From positions 97,853,152 through 97,917,151 of the forward strand of contig OV050030.1 in assembly GCA_920105625.2 (NCBI GenBank): a stretch of 64,000 nt of DNA, in the 5' to 3' direction. Below are positions 54,317-63,771 of this stretch, piece after piece. How positions within the stretch are numbered: position 1 is the stretch's first letter; each line of letters opens with the position of its first letter. The translations under genes and the position numbers were made by a program. Below the pieces are notes generated by a model. It was not told where the DNA came from. It worked only from the letters and a program-made list of their open reading frames with translations, and searched no databases. The DNA is from Clusia tigrina. Taxonomy: Eukaryota; Arthropoda; Insecta; Diptera; Clusiidae.

Positions 54317-54754
54317 TTAATGCACAAGTTTTGTGGGTAGATTTTGAAATACTAGAACAAAATCAATTACTTCTTGAGGAAACGTAGCACGTACTTCATC
54401 CCTTTTGTATCGTTTGGCGCGATCACAGCACTCCTCAAACGATTTGCGTGGCCGACCAAGTCCCGAACTGGTACTGGTAGAACATTCAGCCTCAGAAAAC
54501 TTAATTGTAAATGTGCCTTCAAGCCAATTTGCATATTTTGTTTCAAATCGGGAGATCTTACGATAACAATCCTGCCATTTTTGTTTAAATACAGAGTAAA
54601 ATCTTTTATATATTGCATCCAAAATTTCACATGCTCTATTTTCGTTTAAGCCAATGTACGATTGTTGCAAACCCTGTTTTAATTTTGTTCTGTCTTTGTC
54701 AAATTCCCGAAGCATCGAGCATAAAACCCCTTGTGAAATAGAAAAAGTTTCCAT
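54317..54754 (-). CDS. Transib transposase, N-terminal part (frameshifted)
   Basis: 145 codons from ATG at 54754. They contain a helical region, a WLEGTFTIKF block, a serine-rich linker and GRPRKSFEECCDRAKRYKRD, which matches the conserved N-terminal GRP-K-F-E/D-x-S/C-x-R-x-KR motif of Transib proteins. It runs into a stop at 54317 while the catalytic region is in the other frame. The frames meet in an A run near 54,330-54,335 (plus-strand T run), which points to loss of a single base. Upstream of 54754 is the element's 5' UTR. Confidence 0.88.
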   Translation of the reverse strand: METFSISQGVLCSMLREFDKDRTKLKQGLQQSYIGLNENRACEILDAIYKRFYSVFKQKWQDCYRKISRFETKYANWLEGTFTIKFSEAECSTSTSSGLGRPRKSFEECCDRAKRYKRDEVRATFPQEVIDFVLVFQNLPTKLVH

Positions 54755-54759
54755 TGTCG

Positions 54760-55607
54760 TTGTTTAATGTTAATTGTTTTTTGTTTGTTATAATGTAAAT
54801 TATTTTTATTTCGAAATCACTATTTGTTTTAGTTGTAACACTTGTAACTATTTAGATTGTGTTTGACTTTCAATTTTCTTTTCACTGCTACTTATCACAC
54901 ACTTCAAGAAGGGAGAGAAAAAAATTGTATGTATGTCAATCAACTGCTGTCAATAGTTTACAGCTGTGTGAACGTTTTATAGCAATGGACATGGGGCAAA
55001 AAATTAGCGCAATCATGAACAGTCGTAAAACTCTTTTAATAACACAACTTCTTTTAACACGTTCTCTTTGAATTAAAAAAAAAGTAAATAAATATAAAAA
55101 AAAAGATATAAAAAATATAATATACAATATAAAAAGTATAAGTTTTATTGAAAGGCGCACCTGGCCGCAGTTGAAATTGATTAAAAATGTAAGAACAGAT
55201 ATGAGGCAATGTATTAGTAGTGATTTCCAAACATAGGCAAGTACAGCTAAAATTTCAGATCCAAATGTTTGGAAAAAAAGGGATTTTAGTTATAAGTTCA
55301 TAAAAAAAAAAACTTTTAAATTAAGTCTCTGCAGAGTTTATTTTTTCAATTTTAGTATATTGATATATCCTACTTTAAATAAAAAATTAAAAAAACACGC
55401 TAGCTCACATAGTAAAATAATATTCGTCTTGAAATTCTTAGGTTTATATTAAGTTAGTTCGGTAAAACATACAAGTTCGGAGTTTGAAACGGCTTAAAAA
55501 GAAAACTACCAGTCAGATTGAAGTAATTGTTTTTGATTTGACTGTACCATTCAGTCTTTAATTTCAAAATACCACTGCATATTGCATGAAGACTATGTTG
55601 ACAATTT
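54760..55607 (-). other. Transib 5' non-coding region
   Basis: About 850 bp of AT-rich sequence between the transposase start and the 5' end, including A runs near 55075-55135. No gene. It would hold the promoter. Confidence 0.6.
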
Positions 55608-55635
55608 GACTTTTTTCCGCGAAATCCCCAGTGTG
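55608..55635 (-). repeat. Transib terminal sequence, 12-nt spacer end (5' of gene)
   Basis: Minus strand from 55635: CACACTG, then a 12-nt spacer GGGATTTCGCGG, then AAAAAAGTC. Alignment with the other end suggests a 12-nt difference inside the spacer. Confidence 0.85.
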
Positions 55636-55640
55636 CGCCG
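55636..55640 (+). repeat. Transib target-site duplication, right
   Basis: CGCCG, exact copy of 52544-52548. Confidence 0.92.
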
Positions 55641-56008
55641 CCTGTAGTTATTAGTGTTTGGTTATTAGGTACGCCAAAATCTCTTGGCAGATGTGCAGCG
55701 CCATCTTCTGCACTCCACCTTGTAGTTGTTTTTGTTGGTAATGGAATGTCCACTTCGGCTGCTGGCGATGATGATGCTTGTGGGCGATCTTTACGGTGGA
55801 TTACGAAATGCATATTTGCCGGAGGAGCTGCAGCGCTCAATTTGTCCAGGCTCTTATATGTATTGCAATTTGCACAATTCCAACTAATATCGGCTACTCC
55901 GCTATTAACTCCGACTCAATTGAAATGGTACCACTTATCGCACTGATCGCACTGTACCATGCGGTCGTCATCTTTAGCATCACACTTGCTGCAACTAGAT
56001 CCAACCAT
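55641..56008 (-). pseudogene. gag: BEL/Pao gag N-terminus with PHD finger
   Basis: From ATG at 56008: C-x2-C in CSKCDAKDDD, then CDQCDKWYHF and, after a gap, WNCANC. This is the C4-H-C3 spacing of a PHD finger. The codon at the position of the cysteine after the histidine (HFN-stop) is TGA, so the finger carries a nonsense change there. A serine/proline-rich stretch follows up to the Transib insertion at 55,640. PHD fingers usually read histone H3 tails; some insect BEL gags carry them as I recall. The rest of gag lies at 51729-52543. Confidence 0.82.
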
Positions 56009-56371
56009 TATAATTGTAATTTGGTTTTTCGCGTACCGCGTTTCCGATATACAAATATTAATTCAATTTATTGAAAATTTCGCGCACCGCGTTTAAGGGA
56101 TATAAAAACTTCTTTTAAATATTTGTAATTTGGCTTTATATTAACGACTTTACCTGCGAGAGAAACAAATAGAAAAAAATTTTGTTTATATACGAGTATT
56201 TATTTAATTTATATTTATTTCGCTATTTTAAATATTTAAATTTTGGTTTAAAAAAGACTTTAAAAGAAGTTTGTTGAGATCCGCACCATTGTTGAATGTA
56301 AACTGGTATGTAGATGTACATACAATTGTCACCAGGTCCAAGGTGATCAGAGGAACAGTGGTTACCGTTCA
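56009..56371. other. Upstream of BEL gag, no gene
   Basis: AT-rich; two similar TTCGCGYACCGCGTTT units at about 56027-56042 and 56079-56094. It may be the leader of the BEL element. No LTR end could be fixed. Confidence 0.45.
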
Positions 56372-56373
56372 TA

Positions 56374-57318
56374 CGAGGTGTGATAAAAAAATAACCGTTA
56401 TTTTCATCTTTTCGTGAGTTACGTATGTTCGATGTTCGCATTTTTTTTTTTATGATGGTACACATGTCTGTTATATATGTTGGCAATACCAACCATTTTG
56501 GATTGTCAGTTTGTTTTTGACAGATAAAAAGGTTAGTCGTGTTTTGGTGTGCTCTTCGATTTTGTACTATTCGAAAAAATGGATCAAAGAAACTGTATTC
56601 AGTTTTGTGTAAAAAATGAAATTAAATGCGCAAGGACATTTGAAATGTTGACTGTGGCCTTTGGCGAGTCTACTATGAGCAAAACACTAGTTCAATTGTG
56701 GTATAACCGGCTTAAGGAAGGCCGAGAAGATGGCAATGACGATGCTCGTCCTGGTCGCCCGAGCATGTCAATAACCGATGAAAACATTGACGCAGTGAAG
56801 AAAATGATTTTGGATAATCGTCGAATCACTATCAGAGAGGTTGCTGATGATGTTGGCATATCGTTCGCTAATGCCAAGCAATTTTTACGGATGTTTAAGC
56901 ATGAAACGTGCGGCAGCGAAGATTGTTCCAAAATTGCTAAATTTTGAGCAAAAACAACGTCGCATGGACATCGCTCAGGAGCTGTTTTTGGCCAAAAACA
57001 AAACCGTTATCATGCCTCAACCACCGAATTCACCAGTCTTGGCCCCCGCTGACTTTTTCCTCTTTCCAAAACTGAAGACACCGATGAAAGGAAAGCGTTT
57101 TGCTACGATTGAGGAGATAAAAGAAAAATCGAAACAGGAGCTGTTGGCGATACCAAAAAAAGCGTTTCAGAAGTGTTTCGAGGATTGGAAAAAACGCTGG
57201 CATAAGTGTATTATATCTGAGGGGAATTACTTTGAAGGGCTCAAGATAGTTGTTGATGAATAAATAAATACTTTATTTTTTGATCACACAATAACGGTTA
57301 TTTTTAGATCACACCTCG
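56374..57318 (+). mobile_element. Mariner element, internally deleted (945 bp)
   Basis: Inverted ends CGAGGTGTGAT...AATAACCGTTATT (about 28 bp, a few mismatches) lie inside TA dinucleotides (56372-56373 and 57319-57320), the mariner target duplication. The transposase gene is plus strand. The DNA-binding half is present, most of the catalytic core is deleted around 56,990, and the C-terminus is intact to the stop. From memory the ends and protein recall the rosa-type mariners of fruit flies; that subfamily call is uncertain. Confidence 0.88.
56579..57263 (+). pseudogene. Mariner transposase, core deleted
   Basis: From ATG at 56579: two helix-turn-helix units (RNCIQFCVKNEIKCARTFEML; ITIREVADDVGISFANAKQF) with the GRPSM linker, the DNA-binding half. 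A frameshift near 56,900 leads to KAAAKIVPKLLNFEQKQRRM. At about 56,990 it jumps to PQPPNSPVLAPADFFLFPKLK and the C-terminus, so the regions with the first two catalytic residues are missing. The third, normally Asp in SPDLAP, is Val here. Not an active enzyme. Confidence 0.87.
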
Positions 57319-57438
57319 TATGTATAACTAGAAGTGGCCTGATAGAGCAGTTACTTAATTTTTATACATATGTATGTGTACGTACATATGCTCCCTACTT
57401 TATTTCGTTACACACCCACCAGGAACGGTGGCAACATT
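57319..57438. other. Short join before the right arm
   Basis: About 120 bases with ATACATATGTATGTGTACGT-type alternation; no gene. Confidence 0.5.
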
Positions 57439-58446
57439 TAACGTCATCGAAGCTCCAACTTGCAGGCCAAAAAACTGAAGCAATCTTAATTACAAGCAGG
57501 AAAAAAATTGAAGCCATTACAATAAATATAGACGGATCAAAATGCAGCCATCGTTAAAATACTTAGGCGTGATGATATACGCGAGACTTATCTATAAAAT
57601 AAACATTGAGCAGGCCTGTCAAAAAGCTGCTCGAATAAACACGGCCCTATCTCGAACGATGGCCAATATAGGCGGCCCAAATCAAAGCATAAGGTTACTT
57701 CTGACAACATTTACCCAATACATAGTAATGTATGCGGCACCTGTATGGGGACAAGCATTAAAGCAGAAAACATACGCCTAGATTGCAAAATCGTTGTTCA
57801 GAGTAAGTGCCATTAGAGTTGCTAGTGCATTTCGCACAGTGTCTCACGGTGCTGTTGGAGTCATATCTAGCATAACGCCACCAGACATAATGGCTCTTGA
57901 GCTTAAGAGATTATATGACAAGAGCAAAAAAATCGGCAGGCGTTTAACGGCAGAAGAGCGAAAAGAAGAAAGGCAAAAGAGCTTGAATGTATGGCAAGAA
58001 TGCTGGGATACAGCGACCAAAGGACGATGGACGTACAGACTCATCAAAAATGTGCAAACTTGGGTTGAAACACGGAGATGTTGATTTCTATATGACGCAG
58101 TTCTTGAGTGAATTTAGCTGTTTTAAAGAGTATCTGTACAAATATGGACATGATGACGGAGAAATCTGTTCTTCTTGTGGGTGTGGTAACGAAAATGCAG
58201 AGCATATATTCTTCTACTGTTCGAACTTCGATACAGAACGTAAGTTTTTAGAGAACCAAATAGGAGACAGAGCAACACCAGAAAACATAGTGCCGCACAT
58301 GCTGCAATCAAGGCAGACTTGGCAAAATGTGCAAGAGTTAACCGCTAGGGTTCTACAAGAACTAAGAGGAATGGAACGGTTGCGAAGAAGCGAGACTAGA
58401 TACATGAAAGTACTATAAACCCCTTGATTTTTTCTAGCCAACAGGC
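57439..58446 (+). pseudogene. R1-like LINE ORF2 3' part, right-arm copy
   Basis: Copies of the left-arm frames: 57542-57781 (RT tail), 57794-58084 (identical to 44752-45042) and 57987-58418 (two residues differ from 44418-44849: G/S in the FSEFxCF block and S/Y near the end). The RT catalytic box lies outside the duplicated part. Confidence 0.9.
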
Positions 58447-58725
58447 TTAGCTAGATCTGCGATGTAATACCTAACAGTCGGGCCGAAGTAATTCTGAAGT
58501 AATTCCACATGTTTTTTAGTGGGTTAAAGTTCCACACTACTGTTGTAGGGGCAACATTGTCTTTTGAAGAAATTTCATCTGAAAAAAAAAAACAACTACT
58601 AGGCTGTCTGCTGCCTTCTAACTATTTTTTCAGCTATTAGCATCAAAAGCTCAGCCCTGCCCCCGCCTCCTCTCTAATCTTCATATGTATACTCGATTTC
58701 GGTGTATACTCGATTTATGATTGTT

Positions 58726-59806
58726 AATGCTGACGAAGAACTTACTATTAAGGAGAAAGGATTTTACAATATTGTAAATTTTATTACTTATTTGCCATCG
58801 TTTTAGTTCTCGTAGAACAATATGGGCTCCAGTTCAATCGAAAGGTTTCTCAAAGTCTAAACTGAAGACCGATATGTGGTTTTTTGATGATAAAGCTGTT
58901 GATGCAAAGTGCCTTTTTGAAATCCAAATCTTATGAAATTATTTTGATTGACAAACCACAATATTCTTTTAAAAATGATTTTTACTAAAATTTTTATATA
59001 AAGGGGATCAAGGATTAGTCTGTTATTTGATATGAATGAACTGTTCTTATTAGGTTTGGGGATAGGAATAACTGCTGCTATTTTCCAGGAGAATATCTTT
59101 ATCGAGAATGGAGTTATATAAATTTAAGAGTCTGCTTTTAAGGATAAATGGAAGACGTTATAGAATTGGATATGGTATTTTATCCGGACCTGGGGTTCTT
59201 CCAGTCATTGATGGGACTGTGAGGTCAAACACTTCTATTGAAATAGGTGATTCAATAAGAAGGACTTTCGGATATGTTGACGGCTTATGGTAATGTTCAG
59301 CAATACTATGACTTCTAAGGGTGTTAAAGTTGGAATGAAAGTTGGAACTATGGGAGTAATTAGACTACGTATTTACGAATTGCTCAGCAATGTCCTGTGG
59401 GGCATAAATAGGGCCCTCATATGAATGAACAAAATTGATCTTGTTGTACTTGAAGAAGGTGTTATATTGGCAGTAAGAGTTTCGAAAGATTGTTTCTTAG
59501 AGATCTTTAGTTTCCGTCTAAAAACGCTTTTTTATATATGACCAAATTTTCAATAGATCTCTTTCGCTTGAAACTGACCCATAAAGATTGCTTTCCTTTT
59601 CTTAAAACTGTTAGTAGAGTATACCAATAAGGTAGTTTCGTACATAATTTCTTTGTGTTAATTTGGGGGATTATAGCGTGGGCAGCCGCTCGAATTATAG
59701 ATTTTATTGCTGATGCTTCCGCATTGATATTACTAGAGATAGATTTTGCTTTTGTAAGTGCAACTAAGTGTGCATAATATTTTTGCCAGTCTGCCTTATC
59801 AATAAT
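58726..59806 (-). pseudogene. I-clade LINE RT fragment, right-arm copy
   Basis: Reverse-strand copy of 43030-44110 with few differences. The short plus-strand frame 59108-59293 is a shadow of it and identical to its left-arm partner. Confidence 0.78.
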
Positions 59807-59879
59807 GAATTAGGTTTGATGTAACATTGTCATAGATGCAATTTCGTAATATTTGTGTCAGAAGTGGGATTGTGTATCA

Positions 59880-61340
59880 GTAGTAAACAATGGTTAAGTT
59901 TGACAACGGAAACTGGAGCAGCTGAAGAAGGAGCCTGATCGGTTAATCTTAAAAACACAAGGGCTTAAAGTGGATCTGCAGGTGCAGTTAAGAAGGGCTT
60001 TGGAGGAGCAGGGTATAGCCATCGATAAGGATGATTGTCAGGAAGATACGCCGCAAGAAACTAATACGGCTAAGTTATGAAAGGACCACACTCATCGGGC
60101 AATACAAACAAGATATCAAATAGAATGCCATCAAACATGACATCAAACTACAGTTGCACAGTAGCTTCAGCAGAGCGATGAGAATATTCAGCAGCGCTCA
60201 AACCAGATCGAAACACGACTTACTCGACTAGCGGAACATAGCTCACAGCAGATAAAAGAAATGTCCGAAATAGTAAGCTGCTTGTTGAATGTGTAGAACA
60301 AAAATTCATGAGCAAAAAAAAAAAAATAATGAGCAAAAGCAGAACCATTTTACACAGAGCAAAGGATGCACATACTAAATCAAAGTTCATTGCCTATGCC
60401 AGCTTTATCCTCAAGAAAACTGAAGCCTCCGAACTATGATGGAACCGCGATATTAAGCGTCTTCAGAATGCTGTTTGAGACTACCGCTAGCACAAATGTT
60501 TATAGTATTTCTGAGAAAGTGGCGTATGAACCATGTCATTGAAAAGTGCTGTTGCTGATGTACTTCAAGCAATCTCAGAAAATTAACGAGACTTTTTTGA
60601 AAGCATGATGAATGCCGTGCAGCGGAATTATGGTAGGGAACATTCGTCATTTAGAAATAAAGCGTTAAGCGATAACAAATTCGAAACCTATGTATATCGA
60701 GACAGTAACTACCACTTTGAAATCAGACACAGCAGGCTCGGTGTGCCAGCCAGTATGCAGAGCTCGTCAGGTACAAGTCGAAAGCGGATAAAGTTTTACT
60801 ACGGTGAAGTTGGACACATGGCTCGTGAACGTCAGTCCAAAAGCAAGTCAAATGCCGAAATAGGGAAACTGAAGAAATTTGGTTACGCCGTCGACAAACT
60901 AAATGGGGTCGATCTCGAGGGGCATGATCTGACTCCCACAATATGTAGCACCAGCATCTCAGATGGCAGAGAAAATCAAGAACCAAACTTTTGACAATGC
61001 CATTATCGGGAGATAAATTATAGTAACATTTGTTACAAAAGCATCACACTTAATAATCAGAAAGGAACTCGTTCGGGAAATCGAGCCGCTTCAGGGAACT
61101 AGGTTGCTTACAGCAAATGAAAATGCCACACCGCTACTTAGAAAAGTTACACAAAAAATCATTATTTGTGCCAGAACAGTAACGCATGAGTCTGTAGTAT
61201 TGGATATTGTGGACTCATTGATATTAAGGATGGATTCTATGATACGGAAAGGATACGCTAGATTTGAAAATTAGAATGATAAAATTTCCGATCACAGAAA
61301 TATTGTTATCCGTTAGTGAGGATAAGTATGGAGGTGTCAA
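59880..61340 (+). pseudogene. LTR-retrotransposon gag, right-arm copy
   Basis: Copy of the gag at 41640-42960. Frame 60605-60994 (129 codons) extends further than in the left arm because it keeps ~120 bp missing there and lacks ~40 bp present there. The single knuckle is again degenerate (YYGEVGHMARERQ). An eroded protease-type region follows. Confidence 0.72.
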
Positions 61341-61476
61341 ACAAGCATAACGTTGAGCATGGTACGTTTGAGTGCTATGCTGAAAAGGTTTCGACACCCA
61401 AATCGATTAGTATGCAGAATATACATACGCCCAATAGGTAAAAAAAGTGTTAGAAAGGCGGAATAACAAATATCTC

Positions 61477-61800
61477 AGATCTTCCAAAGGTTTTTGAGGG
61501 GCGTCTTGGATTTCTAGTTTGAGTGCATCATATGAATTCTGTTTTAAATAATGTCTGCCTAAAAGAGCGTCCACATCCGACAGGGAGATTACTGAGCTGT
61601 GCGCTAGTAAATCAAACATATCACCTGTGGACCTTGGCCGAATGCACTTTATTAGGTGTTCCCCATCTGCACTTGCGAGACGCTAAGGTGCCAGTCCACA
61701 ACCTTCTTTGAAATGTCTAATTTCAGTTCTGAGATCATAAATCGCAACGCCCGAAATCATACACAGAAGCTTCTCCACGGCCTGAGCAACAACTCGTTAG
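61477..61800 (-). pseudogene. Third E1-family gag fragment (capsid)
   Basis: Minus strand: frame 61407-61619 has MFDLLAHSSVISLSDVDALL, then YLKQNSYDALKLEIQDAPQK, aligning with the E1/E2 block FDLLxxSSxSTLxELYALLxRTYLKQKSYD. Upstream, FMISELKLDISKKVV corresponds to YDLRTEIRRFKEGC. It is more diverged than E1 and E2 are from each other. It starts exactly at the outer border of the inverted duplication. Confidence 0.8.
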
Positions 61801-62535
61801 ATCTACCTTTAATATTTTACATTGAACTAGCTGCATTTGAATGCAACAAGGTAGATTTTCGGTAGATAGATAGGTAAAATGGCTCGCCTCAATTAGCAAT
61901 AGTGTTGTTTTGTTACCATGGAGTTGCTGACAAATTTGGATAGGTCTGAAAGTTCTAAGCTAGAGTACGGCATTACTCTCCAGAAAAGGACTTCCGAGAT
62001 ATTTGAGTCTTGAGGGCTGGGCAAACACATAGAAAGTGTACGACTGTTTCATTCTCCTGTGGGTCTTTACAGCTCCTGCAATGAGCATTGAACGGAATGC
62101 CCATTTTTACAGCGTGTGTGCTAATAGTCCAATGACCTGTGTTGTTAGTAATTTTTGCAGACTAAATCATTCTAGAAATGGCAGATGTCGCAGTGTTGTT
62201 CCACCTCTCGTGGGCCTTGCGGAGAAAGTGATTATACATATTTGCCTTAACAACAGTTAGGGGGACGCCTACGTCCAAAAATGAAAATAATTGATCAGTT
62301 TCCGAAGAGCATCTCCGTGCTACCTCATCAGCCCTCTCGTTGCCTTCAATGTTCCTGTCTCCTGGAACCCAGACAATGGATATTCTATTATTTCCTGATA
62401 ATGATTTTAATTCCTCCTTGCAGTGGCCGACCAACATAGAGATAGTAAAAGGTGATGCTAGCGCATTTATTGCCGCCTGGCTATCTCAATAAAAGGATAT
62501 GTTTTTGGTCAGCTTGATCCCCTGCAATGCCATGC
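61801..62535 (-). pseudogene. LINE RNase H and zinc-type tail
   Basis: Minus strand: DSQAAINALASPFTIS (near 62,460-62,490), RISIVWVPGDRNIEGNERADEVARR (62162-62437 frame; the usual WVPGH reads WVPGD, losing the His), then the zinc cluster CRSCKDPQENETVVHFLCVCPAL (near 62,010-62,070) in another frame. TACCTATCTATCTACC-type repeats at 61860-61880 may be the 3' tail. This is a LOA/I-type ORF2 C-terminus, a different family from the LINE at 38.9 kb. Confidence 0.78.
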
Positions 62536-62639
62536 ATGCCTGCCAAATTATAAGGACGGTTCTGAAAACACAAAATTCACAGAATTGAGGGATGGCAATT
62601 TATTGTTGCTCAATCAACAACATAGCCAAGAAATTTCTT

Positions 62640-63770
62640 ACTACTAAACAACTAATTGGAATTCGCAATGTTAAGTCTAAATTTGACCTTCACAAAAACC
62701 TGAATTCTTCGAAAGGAAAGAGTACGCTCCATGCTTGAACAATATCCCAGAGAGTGGGATTATTGAAAATTTTAAAGAACAGCGGCGGTTTATAAGTTTC
62801 CTAAATATGTTGATGGTAAACTGATCCCTAGCGAGGTAGTTCTCCTAATATTTGATTTATATCACTTACCAGACCAAATTTTGATTTCATGGTATCCATG
62901 AGATGCAGAAATTGTCAAATTCTCGGACACACAACAAAAGGCTGCAATAAAGCCCCTGTATGTGACACGTGCGCACTTCCACTTCATTCTCCTTTACGTT
63001 GCACCCGCACTCTTTGCGTAAATTGTGCAGGTAGTCATTACGCTTCCAGCAAGTTATGGCCAAAGTTCGTGCAAATGATACAAATAATTACGATTCAAAC
63101 CGACAACAAGACCGCGCAATAAATATACATAAAATGCAAATCCCTTTCTCTCTTAATTAATCCTCTCCTTTAAACGAAAACATACGAAAAGATATTTCCA
63201 ACAAAGCTACATACAACAATAACAAAAATACTGAAACCGGACAACAATTTAAAGCTGAACTTATCCAACAACAAAACAGAAGAAAATGATTCCAGCAACA
63301 AAACACAAACAAATTTATCAAACACTTCAAATTCAATTAATACTTTACCAGAAACAATTGCAGTCCATGACTCTACACCAAATACTAAAATAAATAACCT
63401 TTCGCAACTAAACACCTCATCTTCAATCTTTACTTCCTAGTAGTTAAAAAATATAATAGAATATGAAATTATTACAATGGTATCTTAAATAATTACTCTA
63501 AATATCCTCATCAAAGAATTTTCTCCTGAAATTATACCTTTGCAAGAAATTCACCTACCTGCAAATAGAATAGCCTTCGCACCCCACAAATATATATATT
63601 GGTTACTTTCACAACATACACCAAAACAGTACGTGTAAGCAAGGGATCGCTCTTTTTGTAAAAAAATCACTAAACCATAAATAAATTCTCATCTCGTCTA
63701 ATATTTCATCCTTAGCAATTGAAAGAGATATTGGTTTTAACATGTCCATCGTCACATTTTATTTAATTTT
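62640..63770 (+). mobile_element. I-clade LINE fragment (ORF1 end and endonuclease start)
   Basis: Plus strand. ORF1: FLTTKQLIGIRNVKSKFDLH, PSEVVLLIF...LPDQ, then three knuckles at 62889-63060 (CRNCQILGHTTKGC, CDTCALPLHSPLRC, and CVNCAGSHYASSKL with the last Cys lost). It continues as a lysine/asparagine-rich tail. Near 63,480-63,680 the endonuclease start is readable (EIIPLQEIHLPANR; GIALFVKKSLNH) with shifts. Broken by several stops and cut by a second LINE at 63,772. Confidence 0.78.
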
Positions 63771-63771
63771 T

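Larger units (their letters stand above)
52549..55635 (-). mobile_element. Transib DNA transposon, nearly intact (3,087 bp)
   Basis: The ends are CACAGTGGGG (52549, inward) and CACACTGGGG (55635, inward on the minus strand). They are flanked by a perfect 5-bp duplication and hold one long transposase gene on the minus strand. The ends resemble the heptamer of V(D)J recombination signals, as known for the Transib family, the relatives of RAG1. A-rich blocks follow after 24 nt at the low-coordinate end and 12 nt at the high-coordinate end. The element sits inside a BEL/Pao gag, and removing it with one duplication copy keeps that gag in frame. The single coding lesion is a frameshift near 54,335. 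Confidence 0.93.
57439..61476 (-). repeat. Large inverted duplication, right arm (~4.0 kb)
   Basis: Reverse complement of 41483-45397, with 12,041 bp between the arms. It carries R1A tail, I-clade RT fragment and LTR-element gag in reversed order and strand. The inner border cuts R1A in RT and the outer border cuts an old protease region; neither matches a natural element end. Confidence 0.95.

Noticed and set aside
52549..55635. The Transib gene as a domesticated host RAG1-like gene
   Set aside because: Intact terminal sequences, a target duplication and location inside a retrotransposon show it is a mobile element.
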